Shown here piece after piece: positions 1-6,115 of a DNA stretch of 6,570 nucleotides. A program made the translations under genes and the position numbers. The stretch lies in NCBI GenBank assembly GCA_023249695.1, contig JAHFCD010000139.1, positions 1 through 6,570 of the forward strand, read 5' to 3'. Source of the DNA: Elusimicrobiota bacterium. GTDB taxonomy: Bacteria > Elusimicrobiota > Elusimicrobia > UBA1565 > UBA9628. Numbering within the stretch: the stretch's first letter is position 1; each line of letters opens with the position of its first letter. The notes under the pieces are model-generated. The model was not told the DNA's origin. It made no database searches and saw only the letters and a list, made by a program, of their open reading frames with translations.

Positions 1-1
1 C

Positions 2-934
2 GGCATGGCCGCCACCTCGACAATAATTGAAGCGTTGTCGTCGGGAGATCACGTCGTCTGCGGCAATGATCTGTACGGCGGCACCTACCGTGTGTTTACC
101 AAGGTTTTCGCGCGTTTTGGCTTGACCTTCACCTTCGTCGACACGACCGACCTCAACGCCGTCGAGGCCGCGTTTACGCCCCAAACAAAATTGGTCTGGA
201 TCGAAACGCCCTCCAATCCGCTTTTAAAAATAACCGACATCCGCGCTTTAGCGAAGTTGGCCCACGCGAAGAAAGCAAAACTCGTCGTGGATAATACCTT
301 CGCGTCCCCGGCCCTTCAGCAGCCGCTGGCGCTCGGCGCCGACGTCGTCATGCACTCGACGACGAAATATCTCGGCGGCCACTCCGACGTCGTCGGCGGC
401 GCGATCCTGACGAGCGACGAGGGCCTGCACAAGGAATACAAGTTCCTGCAGAACGCGGTGGGCGCCGTGCCCGGCCCGCTCGACTGCTTTCTTTTATTGC
501 GGGGAACGAAGACCCTGTCCCTTCGAATCGAACGGCATTGCTCGAACGCGATGATCGTGGCCAAGCATCTCCTGGCGCATCCCGAGATCGACAAGGTCCA
601 TTATCCGGGCCTGCCGACGCACGCGGGCCATGAGACGGCCAAAGGCCAGATGTCCGGCTTCGGCGGCATGATCTCCGTCGAGCTCAAGGGCGACATGGAG
701 CGGGCCAAGCGCATGATCTCGTCCTGCGAGATCTTCTCCTTGGCCGAGAGCCTGGGCGGCGTCGAGTCCTTGATCGGCCATCCCGCGTCGATGACGCACG
801 GCTCGATTCCGCGCGAGGAGCGCCTCAAGGCGGGCCTCTCCGACGGGCTCATCCGACTGTCGGTCGGCATCGAGGACGCGAAGGACCTCACCGACGATCT
901 CGACCGCGCGCTGGTGCGCAGCCTGAAGGCTTGA
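2..934 (+). CDS. Cystathionine gamma-synthase/lyase family PLP enzyme (MetB/MccB-like), 5' end missing
   Basis: This is a fold-type I PLP enzyme of the Cys/Met metabolism family, acting in the cytoplasm on homoserine- or cysteine-derived substrates in transsulfuration or methionine synthesis. The reading frame is open through the left edge, and the first visible residues (GMAATSTI) match the family's internal Gly-Met-Ala-Ala segment, so the ATG at 5 is not the start. About 75 N-terminal residues of the usual ~380 are missing. Counting from the Met at 5, the cofactor site shows Tyr24 (DLYGGTYR), Asp96 (VVDNTF) and the Schiff-base Lys121 (HSTTKYLGGHSD). The C-terminal half keeps SLGGVESL and MTH, plus LIRLSVGIED, whose Arg binds the substrate carboxylate. 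Family level is certain, but synthase and lyase cannot be separated here because the N-terminal part is absent. Its TGA overlaps the TTG start of the next gene. Confidence 0.95.
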   Translation, partial: GMAATSTIIEALSSGDHVVCGNDLYGGTYRVFTKVFARFGLTFTFVDTTDLNAVEAAFTPQTKLVWIETPSNPLLKITDIRALAKLAHAKKAKLVVDNTFASPALQQPLALGADVVMHSTTKYLGGHSDVVGGAILTSDEGLHKEYKFLQNAVGAVPGPLDCFLLLRGTKTLSLRIERHCSNAMIVAKHLLAHPEIDKVHYPGLPTHAGHETAKGQMSGFGGMISVELKGDMERAKRMISSCEIFSLAESLGGVESLIGHPASMTHGSIPREERLKAGLSDGLIRLSVGIEDAKDLTDDLDRALVRSLKA

Positions 935-1332
935 GCCGTCCCGGGGAGCTTCCCGGCGTCCTGCGTCCCGGCGCCAAAAGCCGTTGGACGCGGGTGATCA
1001 CCGCCGAGGACATCGCGCGCTTCGCCGAGTTGTCGGGCGACCGCGGGCGCCAGCATCTCGAGGCCGACGCGAGCGGCCGGCTGATGGCCCACGGCTTGCT
1101 GACGGCGACCTTGCCCACGAAGCTCGGCGGGGACGTGAACTTCATGGCCCGCACGATGACCTTCGATTTTCTGAAGCCGGTGTACGCGGGCGACGAGCTC
1201 ACCTGCGACGGCGTCGTCGAGTCCTCCGCGCTGCAGGCCACCCGCATCAAGGTCCGCTTCGCGTTCGAGGTGCGCAACCAGGACGGCGAGGTCGTCATGC
1301 GCGGCGTATCCTCCGGGCAGGTCCCGCGCTAG
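931..1332 (+). CDS. MaoC-like hotdog-fold dehydratase (enoyl-CoA hydratase type)
   Basis: A 133-residue single-domain protein resembling MaoC/PhaJ-type (R)-specific hydratases, which add water to enoyl thioesters in the cytoplasm. It shows the family order: an ITAEDIARFAELSGD entry helix, Asp37 and His42 spaced as in the usual GDxNPxH hydratase motif, then the MAHGLL segment (His54). After these come the hotdog strands, FLKPVYAGDEL and a long final strand ending in SSGQV. The Asn-Pro of the motif is replaced (GDRGRQH), so activity or substrate may differ from the classic enzymes. The TTG start overlaps the previous stop in a TTGA arrangement, pointing to translational coupling; the AAGG at 926-929 is too close to be a good ribosome site. 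The first in-frame alternative, GTG at 994, would cut into the conserved domain. The physiological substrate is unknown. Confidence 0.85.
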   Translation: MSRPGELPGVLRPGAKSRWTRVITAEDIARFAELSGDRGRQHLEADASGRLMAHGLLTATLPTKLGGDVNFMARTMTFDFLKPVYAGDELTCDGVVESSALQATRIKVRFAFEVRNQDGEVVMRGVSSGQVPR

Positions 1333-1336
1333 AGCC

Positions 1337-2254
1337 CTACCAGCTTCCCGACGAACCGCCGCCGCCGAAGGAGCCGCCGCCGCCCGAGAACCCGCCGGAG
1401 CTCCCGCCCGAGGACCAGCCGCTCGAGCCGCCGGTCGTGAACGTCCCCGAGCTCCCATAAGCGCTCCTGCCGTTCCCCTTCAGCTGGAACTTTCGGCCGA
1501 GCTCGGTGCGCGAAACGAGCAGCTTCAGGATCGGAAAGCCGATCAGGTGCGTCAGCAGGAAGCCCAGGCCGATTCTCGCTCCCCAGATCGCCATCGGAAA
1601 CGCCGACCAGAACGGGATCAGGAAGAAATACAGGAACCAGCCCGCGCCCGGCGCCGCGACGCCGACGAGCTCGAAGAGGCCGAGGATCCCGAAGACGAAG
1701 GCGCTCGCCATCGATTTCTCGAGGAGAGACAGGTCGCCGTCCGAATCGCGCATTCGGGCGCGCAGGTCTTGCCGGCTCGGCGGGGCATAGGCGCCGTCGA
1801 TCGACGCGATGATCGCATCCGCGCCGGCGGCGATGCCGCCCGCGAAATCGCCCGAACGGAAGCGCGGCACGACCTCGAATTGGATGATCCGGCCGGCGAG
1901 CGCGTCGGGCAGGGAGCCCTCGAGGCCGTGGCCGACCTCGATGCGCAGCTTGCGGTCGTCGCGGGAAATCAAGAACAGCACGCCGTCGTTTTGTCCCTGG
2001 CGGCCGAGCTCCCAGGTGCGCGCGACCTTGAGCGTGAAATCCTCGAGGGGCGCTCCCTCGAGGGAGTCGAGCGTCAGCACGGCGACCTGATGGCCGGTGC
2101 GCGCCTCGAAATCCTTGAGCTTCGATTCGAGGGACTCCTTTGCCTCGGGGGACAGGAGGCCGGCGTGGTCGTTGACTCGGCCCGACAGGAAGGGGACCTC
2201 GAGCGCCGCCGCGGGCGCGGCCAGCGCGAGGGCGAGAAGAAGCGCCCTTCTCAT
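1337..2254 (-). CDS. Secreted/membrane TPM-domain protein, YgcG type, with Gly/Ser-rich tail
   Basis: A 305-residue envelope protein. Residues 1-17 form a signal peptide (MRRALLLALALAAPAAA, likely cut before LEVP). Residues about 24-157 are a TPM domain, recognisable from VNDHAGLLSP, TGHQVAVLTLDSL, ARTWELGRQGQNDGVLFL, the basic RKLRIEVGHGLEG stretch and GDFAGGI. Two or three membrane segments follow (about 182-201, 204-223, 226-247). The protein ends in a low-complexity tail (267-305) of Gly/Ser blocks with Phe and Trp, closing in SSGSW as many YgcG-like proteins do. TPM domains occur in plant and cyanobacterial photosystem II repair proteins (Psb32/TLP18.3) and in uncharacterised bacterial envelope proteins, so a quality-control role is possible but unproven. 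Its ATG overlaps the stop of the preceding TPM gene by 4 bases (ATGA), with GGGGA six bases upstream. It is the last gene of the minus-strand operon. Confidence 0.9.
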   Translation of the reverse strand: MRRALLLALALAAPAAALEVPFLSGRVNDHAGLLSPEAKESLESKLKDFEARTGHQVAVLTLDSLEGAPLEDFTLKVARTWELGRQGQNDGVLFLISRDDRKLRIEVGHGLEGSLPDALAGRIIQFEVVPRFRSGDFAGGIAAGADAIIASIDGAYAPPSRQDLRARMRDSDGDLSLLEKSMASAFVFGILGLFELVGVAAPGAGWFLYFFLIPFWSAFPMAIWGARIGLGFLLTHLIGFPILKLLVSRTELGRKFQLKGNGRSAYGSSGTFTTGGSSGWSSGGSSGGFSGGGGSFGGGGSSGSW

Positions 2255-2886
2255 GCGCCGTCCCCGGTGAGGGGCTCGTCGCCGAGCTCATTGCCCGAGG
2301 CGGGCTTGCCCGCGAAGCCCGCCGCGCTCAGGGCCGCCGCCGTTTTCCCGACGGCGGCGCACAGGCCGTCGGCGACGCGCCCCTCGGCGGCGAGCGCGGT
2401 CATCGCGGCCACCGCGGCGTCCCAGGCGGCGGGGGGGACCTTGGCGCGGACGGCCTCGTCGGCGAGCACGACGACGCGGCGCTCGAGAAGGCTCGCGAAG
2501 ATCAGCACGCCGTCGCGCCCGGCCGTGCGCGCGATGCCGCGGTCGAAGAAGACCTCCTTCGCGCGGCGCGCGACGGCCGCTTCCATGCGCGCCCCGCCGA
2601 TCAAGGCGCGCCGGACCGGGCCGCACCAGCGTCCGAGCGCCGCGCCCGCCAGGCCCGCGGCGGGCACCCAGAGGATCAAGCGCGACAGCGGCAGCCACAC
2701 GGGATGAAGCACGTCGAGGAGGAACAGCGCGCCGACGGCGAGGCTCATGCCCGCGCCGGCGCCCGCCCAGATCGACTCCGGATACGGGCTGCTCTGCTCG
2801 AAGACGCACGGTACGATCTCGGCGGTGAGTCCGGCCTCGGCCGCGGCGACGGCCCCGCGCACTTTTTCACGGTCCCCGGAGGTCAT
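2251..2886 (-). CDS. TPM-like membrane protein with the domain split by a transmembrane hairpin
   Basis: About 211 residues with no signal peptide. Residues 3-37 resemble the start of a TPM domain (a REKV..A...AEAGLTAEIVP pattern). Two hydrophobic segments follow (about 40-60 and 68-88), then a second soluble part (about 102-190). That part has an alanine-rich helix, VFFDRGIARTAGRDGVLIFASLLERRVVVLAD and a C-terminal helical stretch, as in the second half of TPM proteins. Such proteins often accompany a secreted YgcG-type partner, and here that partner follows with a 4-base overlap. The catalytic status is unknown. Two adjacent in-frame ATGs exist, at 2889 and 2886. The ribosome site AGAGGA lies 4 bases before the first and 7 before the second, so the second is preferred. 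That site overlaps the upstream UnbU-like stop codon. Confidence 0.82.
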   Translation of the reverse strand: MTSGDREKVRGAVAAAEAGLTAEIVPCVFEQSSPYPESIWAGAGAGMSLAVGALFLLDVLHPVWLPLSRLILWVPAAGLAGAALGRWCGPVRRALIGGARMEAAVARRAKEVFFDRGIARTAGRDGVLIFASLLERRVVVLADEAVRAKVPPAAWDAAVAAMTALAAEGRVADGLCAAVGKTAAALSAAGFAGKPASGNELGDEPLTGDGA

Positions 2887-2893
2887 CATCGCG

Positions 2894-2899
2894 TCCTCT
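2894..2899 (-). promoter_or_regulatory. Ribosome binding site of the split TPM gene
   Basis: On the minus strand this reads AGAGGA and overlaps the TAG stop of the UnbU-like gene. It is 4 bases from the first ATG and 7 from the second. The spacing favours the second and suggests re-initiation by ribosomes finishing the UnbU-like gene. Confidence 0.6.
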
Positions 2900-3743
2900 A
2901 TTTCGCGCCGAGCGGAATTTCGCGCAGCACCCAGACCGTCTGCTCCCGGCGGCCGAGCCAGGCCTCGAACAGCGGGACGAAGCCCGTCACCAGGAACAGG
3001 CCGTAGAACGCGGCGTTGCGCGCCTGGTAGTAGCGGAACACGTTCTCGGTCAGCCCGACGACGAGACCGAACACGATCCGGCGGGTCCGCGTGGACGGCG
3101 TCGTGACGGGATCGGTGACCATGAAGAAGGTGAAGAGCATGAACGACCCGCCCGTGAAGGGGGCCAGCACCGCCGGCAGGGGCAGGCCGGCCGCGGCCGC
3201 GTACAGCCAGGAGCCTCCGAGCCAGCCGAGCGCGTAGGAGGCGGAGACGTCCCAGCGGTTGGCGCGCCACACCACGAGGGCGCCGAGGCAGCCCAGCGCC
3301 GCCATCGCCGACGGCGCTCCGCCCCAGCGGCTCGAGGTCGTCGTCATCCAGCCGCTGAGGAAGAGGAGGCAGACGGTCATGCCGAAGTTCGTCGGGTTGT
3401 ACACGTGGCGTCCGTCCACGCGCAGCAGCTCGCGCGACAGCAGCGACACCGCGGCGACGGCCGCGTATGGCCAGGTGAAGTGGGAGTTGCACAGCAGCAC
3501 GATGCCGAGCGACGAGATCAGGCCGCTGAACGGCAGGACGAAGGTGCGGGAACGCCACCACGCCGCGGCGACGCTGATGACGAGCCCCGTGACGGCGCTC
3601 GCCGCGAGCTGCGCGGGCCGCCGCGTGAAGCTCGGCGAGCTCAGCGCGAAGACGACGAACGAGCCGAGGAACGCGGTCTGCAGCCAGCGCGGATCGCGCC
3701 AGTCGGGATAGACGAGCTTCGCGCCCTTAAGAACGCCGGCCAC
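2898..3743 (-). CDS. UnbU-like polytopic membrane protein of the NqrB/RnfD superfamily
   Basis: A 281-residue, very hydrophobic protein with about nine or ten membrane segments between residues 22 and 262. Two signatures tie it to NqrB/RnfD-type redox subunits: RHVYNPTNFG (112-121, compare FNPA in RnfD) and FMVTDPVTTPS (207-217). It is shorter than RnfD (about 350) and NqrB (about 410). I find no S/T-G-A-T motif, the site of covalent FMN in those subunits, so it is unlikely to carry that flavin. Its direct coupling to an ASPIC/UnbV protein matches the UnbU-UnbV pair. A role as membrane partner of the exported UnbV-like protein is inferred. The start is GTG, 17 bases inside the preceding gene, with AAGGAG nine bases upstream and no better downstream start nearby. 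Automated pipelines would probably call it an Rnf complex subunit D, although no other Rnf subunit is present here. Confidence 0.85.
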   Translation of the reverse strand: MAGVLKGAKLVYPDWRDPRWLQTAFLGSFVVFALSSPSFTRRPAQLAASAVTGLVISVAAAWWRSRTFVLPFSGLISSLGIVLLCNSHFTWPYAAVAAVSLLSRELLRVDGRHVYNPTNFGMTVCLLFLSGWMTTTSSRWGGAPSAMAALGCLGALVVWRANRWDVSASYALGWLGGSWLYAAAAGLPLPAVLAPFTGGSFMLFTFFMVTDPVTTPSTRTRRIVFGLVVGLTENVFRYYQARNAAFYGLFLVTGFVPLFEAWLGRREQTVWVLREIPLGAK

Positions 3744-5544
3744 GGGCGCCCTCTCCTTCGGTGAAGGTGTGGTAGCGGCCGGCGGGGAGGCCGCGGTAGG
3801 TCTCGACGAGCCCGAGCGGCCAGCGGACCTCGATCGCCTCGATCTCGCCGTCGAGCCCGAGGCCGAAATGAAGCCGCGCGTCGCTTTCGCTCAGGAAGCC
3901 GTTGCCGGGCTCGAGCTCGCGGGACAGCCGCCGCCCGTCCTTGAGCAGCACGACCACGCGCGCGCCGAAGGCGTCGCGCGCGCTGCGCCGGCCGATGAGC
4001 TTGAAGCCGATCCAGCGGCTGCCGGCGGGCGGGGTCGTCCGATAGGCCTTGAGCCGTCCGTCGCGCACCGCCATCAGGAAGCCGACGCGCCCGTCGTTGT
4101 TCCAGTCGATCGCCGCGACGCCGCGCTCGTCGGCCAGGTCGCCCTTGAACGGCGTGTCGTAGCTCGCGTCGACGAAGCGCCCGCCGCGGTTCCAGAAGAC
4201 GCAGGCCTCCTGGAAGCCCTCGATCGAGGCGTCGTTCATCGGGGGCCAGGCGCGCGGGTCCGCGGTAATTTTGCGCGAGCCGCCGCCGACGAGGGAGTCC
4301 ATGATGTAGCGGTAGTCGAAGGTCTGATTCTGGCTCAGAAAGCCGTTGGCCACGACCAGGTCGAGCCGCCCGTCGTTGTCGAGGTCGACGAACTTCGAGC
4401 CCCAGGCGAAGCCGCATGCGTGCACGCCCTTGTCCTGGGATTGATTGCGGAACCGCTCGTCCTTGAGCGACTTCCACAGGAAATTGATGCTGGGATCCCG
4501 GCCCGGCTCGTGGTCGTCGGTCACCATGACGAACGGGTGCCCGTCCTCGTCAACGTCGGCGACCTCGGTGCTCATCGCGCTGTGGCTGTCTCCTTTCGGG
4601 ATGCCCGGGGAGACGTCGCGCAGGCGGCCGCCGCCGTCGTTGAGGAACAGCTGGTCGGAGCCGTGCGTCATCGCGAAGTAAAGGTCCCGTCGGCCCGTGC
4701 CGCGCAGATCGTAGACGCCGATCGAGAACGTCCAGCCCCGGCTCTTGATGCCGAGGGCGCCGGGGATTTCCCGGAAGCGCTTGCCCTTCTCATTGTGGAA
4801 AACGCGGATCGCCCCGCCGTTGACGGAGTAGCTGCCGTTCTCCCAGATGAAGTCGAATCGCTTCGGGTCGGTGAAATCCACGTCGCGGAAGTGCTCGCCG
4901 ACGACGAGGTCCGTGAAGCCGTCCTGGTCGTAGTCCACGGCGTTCGAAGCGGTCGTGAACGCGCACCGGCTGAAGTCGCTGCCCGCCGTGACGTCCGAGA
5001 AGCGCCCGTCCGGTCCCTGATGGAACAGGCGCGGGCAATAGGTCGTGACGAGCAGCATATCCTGGCGTCCGTCGTTGTCGTAGTCGAAGAACAGGGGCTT
5101 CAGCGAGCCGGCGCGCCGATTGACGTCGGCGAGGCCGAAGCGCGCGGCCTGCTCGAGGAAGCGGCCGTCGCGTTGGTTGATGAAGAGACGGTTGGGAGAG
5201 CCGATCTTGGAGCTCGTCGCGTAGACGTCGGTCCAGCCGTCCCCGTTGACGTCGACCGCGGCGACGCTCGCGCCGGCGATCGCGCCGAGCAGGGGCGCGA
5301 TGTTGCGCAGCGAGGGCGCCGGCTCGAACATCTCGGTGCGATGGTCGATGCCGATCTCGTGGGCGATCTCCTCGAGCCGGAACGTCAGCGGCTCCGTGAG
5401 CGCCGGATGCACGATGCTGCGCGTCGCGTGGGGGGTGTGGATGTAGCGCCAGCGCTGGACGCGCCAGCCGACGACGAGGAGCGCCGTGGTCAGGAGGACG
5501 AATCCGACGTGGACGGGGCGGATGGAGGGCGGCGGGCTCTTCAC
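3727..5544 (-). CDS. Exported FG-GAP repeat protein with C-terminal ASPIC/UnbV domain (CRTAC1/UnbV-like)
   Basis: A 605-residue protein with an N-terminal membrane anchor (residues 12-28, preceded by a short basic/proline-rich stretch), so the bulk should lie outside the cytoplasmic membrane. It is built from FG-GAP/VCBS-like blades with calcium-type loops: DVNGDGWTD (98-106), DYDNDGRQD (154-162), DYDQDGFTD (204-212), DLRGTGRRD (279-287, degenerate), DVDEDGHPF (330-338), DLDNDGRLD (387-395) and DWNNDGRVG (480-488). This fits a beta-propeller. Residues about 505-597 are the ASPIC/UnbV domain (RDAFGARV, GNGFLSESDARLHFGLG, IEVRWPLG). The family includes human CRTAC1 and UnbV of enediyne clusters; biochemical function is largely unknown. 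It opens the four-gene minus operon. The start is GTG, with only a weak AATGAG touching it. The frame has no ATG/GTG/TTG back to a stop at about 5623, so no longer start is possible. Confidence 0.92.
   Translation of the reverse strand: MKSPPPSIRPVHVGFVLLTTALLVVGWRVQRWRYIHTPHATRSIVHPALTEPLTFRLEEIAHEIGIDHRTEMFEPAPSLRNIAPLLGAIAGASVAAVDVNGDGWTDVYATSSKIGSPNRLFINQRDGRFLEQAARFGLADVNRRAGSLKPLFFDYDNDGRQDMLLVTTYCPRLFHQGPDGRFSDVTAGSDFSRCAFTTASNAVDYDQDGFTDLVVGEHFRDVDFTDPKRFDFIWENGSYSVNGGAIRVFHNEKGKRFREIPGALGIKSRGWTFSIGVYDLRGTGRRDLYFAMTHGSDQLFLNDGGGRLRDVSPGIPKGDSHSAMSTEVADVDEDGHPFVMVTDDHEPGRDPSINFLWKSLKDERFRNQSQDKGVHACGFAWGSKFVDLDNDGRLDLVVANGFLSQNQTFDYRYIMDSLVGGGSRKITADPRAWPPMNDASIEGFQEACVFWNRGGRFVDASYDTPFKGDLADERGVAAIDWNNDGRVGFLMAVRDGRLKAYRTTPPAGSRWIGFKLIGRRSARDAFGARVVVLLKDGRRLSRELEPGNGFLSESDARLHFGLGLDGEIEAIEVRWPLGLVETYRGLPAGRYHTFTEGEGARGRRS
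3753..3758 (-). promoter_or_regulatory. Ribosome binding site deciding the GTG start of the UnbU-like gene
   Basis: On the minus strand this reads AAGGAG, nine bases before the GTG at 3743. It lies inside the end of the UnbV-like gene and supports a 17-base overlap between the two genes rather than a later start. Confidence 0.7.
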
Positions 5545-5586
5545 CTCATTATTTTGCCATTTTTTCCGCGATACGGCTGAGGAAGA

Positions 5587-5592
5587 ATAATA
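5587..5592 (-). promoter_or_regulatory. Candidate -10 box for the minus-strand UnbV-like operon
   Basis: The minus strand reads TATTAT here (5 of 6 matches to TATAAT), about 42 bases before the GTG start, within the AT-rich divergent intergenic island. No convincing -35 box lies at the usual distance (the best hexamers are TATCAT or GTATCA like), so this is a weak candidate. A promoter of some kind is expected here because it is the only gap upstream of the operon. Confidence 0.4.
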
Positions 5593-5595
5593 TGC

Positions 5596-5624
5596 TTGAC
5601 AATATGTAAATGATACAGTACATT
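5596..5624 (+). promoter_or_regulatory. Sigma70-type promoter for the membrane protein/XRE pair
   Basis: A perfect TTGACA at 5596-5601 is followed, after 17 bases, by TACATT at 5619-5624 (4 of 6 to TATAAT). The surrounding 60 bases are under 30% GC in a GC-rich genome. Transcription would begin near 5631, so the ATGs at 5610 and 5625 would not be in the message. This fits the start at 5658. Confidence 0.65.
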
Positions 5625-5630
5625 ATGTAT
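5613..5630. promoter_or_regulatory. Candidate operator: inverted repeat ATACA-N8-TGTAT over the -10 box
   Basis: ATACA (5613-5617) and TGTAT (5626-5630) form a dyad of 5-base arms separated by 8 bases, covering the -10 box. This is a position where a dimeric XRE repressor, such as the one encoded at 6116, could block transcription. The arms are short and AT-rich, so chance is possible. Confidence 0.35.
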
Positions 5631-5647
5631 GAAGTAGCTAACATAAC

Positions 5648-5651
5648 GGAG
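5648..5651 (+). promoter_or_regulatory. Ribosome binding site for the DUF2178-like gene
   Basis: GGAG lies six bases before the ATG at 5658. This and the promoter position choose 5658 over the in-frame upstream ATGs at 5610 and 5625. Confidence 0.65.
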
Positions 5652-5657
5652 AAGAGC

Positions 5658-6113
5658 ATGACCGCCGAGAGATGGATGAAGATGCAGCGCAACGTGTCGT
5701 TGGCGTCGTACGCGATGATCGCCTTGTTTTGGCTGGTGAACTGTTGGCCCGACCTCTGGTGGTTCGGCCTGCTGATGGCGGCTTATCAGGGGCAAGGCTT
5801 CCTCGAGGGCTGGAAGGCCGACATGGCCGACGAGCGCGCCGAGCTCATCGCCGCCCGGGCGGGTTTTCTGAGCCAGAAATTGATGGTGGGCGCGGCTATC
5901 CTGGTCCTCGCTCTCGATCGCAAGCATCGTCTCAACGGGGCCTGGCCCCTGATCGCGGTGCTGCTTGTCGGCGCGTTTTCCGAGACCGCCTTTCGCAAAT
6001 GGCTGGGCGCCGAGCCGCGGGGCCAGGGCTCCTGGCGGCTGCTGGGCGTGATCGTCGCGATCGTCACCCTCGCGTTCGCGATCGGGCTGGCGTATGTTTT
6101 CTGGCGCCTCTAG
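5658..6113 (+). CDS. Small multi-pass membrane protein, DUF2178-like, paired with XRE regulator
   Basis: A 151-residue protein with hydrophobic segments at about 14-29, 32-45, 75-87, 95-109 and 126-148. Between the second and third is a charged loop with DERAELIAARAG (58-69), resembling the DERxxxIxxKA motif of DUF2178/DUF3796-type membrane proteins, which are commonly encoded next to a very small XRE-family regulator. Here such a regulator starts two bases after the stop. The function of these proteins is not known; an inhibitor or sensor of the neighbouring regulator is one idea. The start at 5658 has GGAG six bases upstream. A longer form from 5610 would begin upstream of the predicted transcription start. 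The family assignment rests on the motif and gene pairing only. Confidence 0.75.
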   Translation: MTAERWMKMQRNVSLASYAMIALFWLVNCWPDLWWFGLLMAAYQGQGFLEGWKADMADERAELIAARAGFLSQKLMVGAAILVLALDRKHRLNGAWPLIAVLLVGAFSETAFRKWLGAEPRGQGSWRLLGVIVAIVTLAFAIGLAYVFWRL

Positions 6114-6115
6114 CC

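Noticed and set aside
1364..1420. Apparent GCC/GCCGCC tandem repeat
   Set aside because: It is explained by the glycine/serine tail of the YgcG-type protein read on the minus strand, not by a separate repeat element.
984..1460. Plus-strand frame of 158 codons with a proline-rich end
   Set aside because: Out-of-frame reading of the MaoC-like gene running into the antisense of the Gly/Ser tail; the proline run is the complement of the glycine codons.
1547..2707. Open frame of 386 codons on the plus strand across the two TPM genes
   Set aside because: Arg/Glu/Ala-rich low-complexity translation with no motif. It lies antisense to two genes with recognisable domains and a coupled start/stop.
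3641..4477. Minus-strand frame of 278 codons overlapping the ends of the UnbV-like and UnbU-like genes
   Set aside because: Arginine-rich frame-shifted reading of real genes, with no conserved pattern.
5549..5560. Three-codon leader ATG GCA AAA TAA on the minus strand just before the UnbV-like start
   Set aside because: Too short to judge, no ribosome site of its own that stands out; probably chance in an AT-rich stretch.
3769..5580. Open frame of 603 codons on the plus strand, opposite the UnbV-like gene
   Set aside because: It is the antisense shadow of a GC-rich gene: its translation is Val/Ala/Glu/Arg-rich with no family resemblance, while the minus frame shows clear FG-GAP and ASPIC motifs.
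5610..5657. Longer N-terminus (16 extra residues) for the DUF2178-like protein
   Set aside because: The ATGs at 5610 and 5625 lie within or upstream of the -10 box and lack a ribosome site; the ATG at 5658 has GGAG at good spacing.
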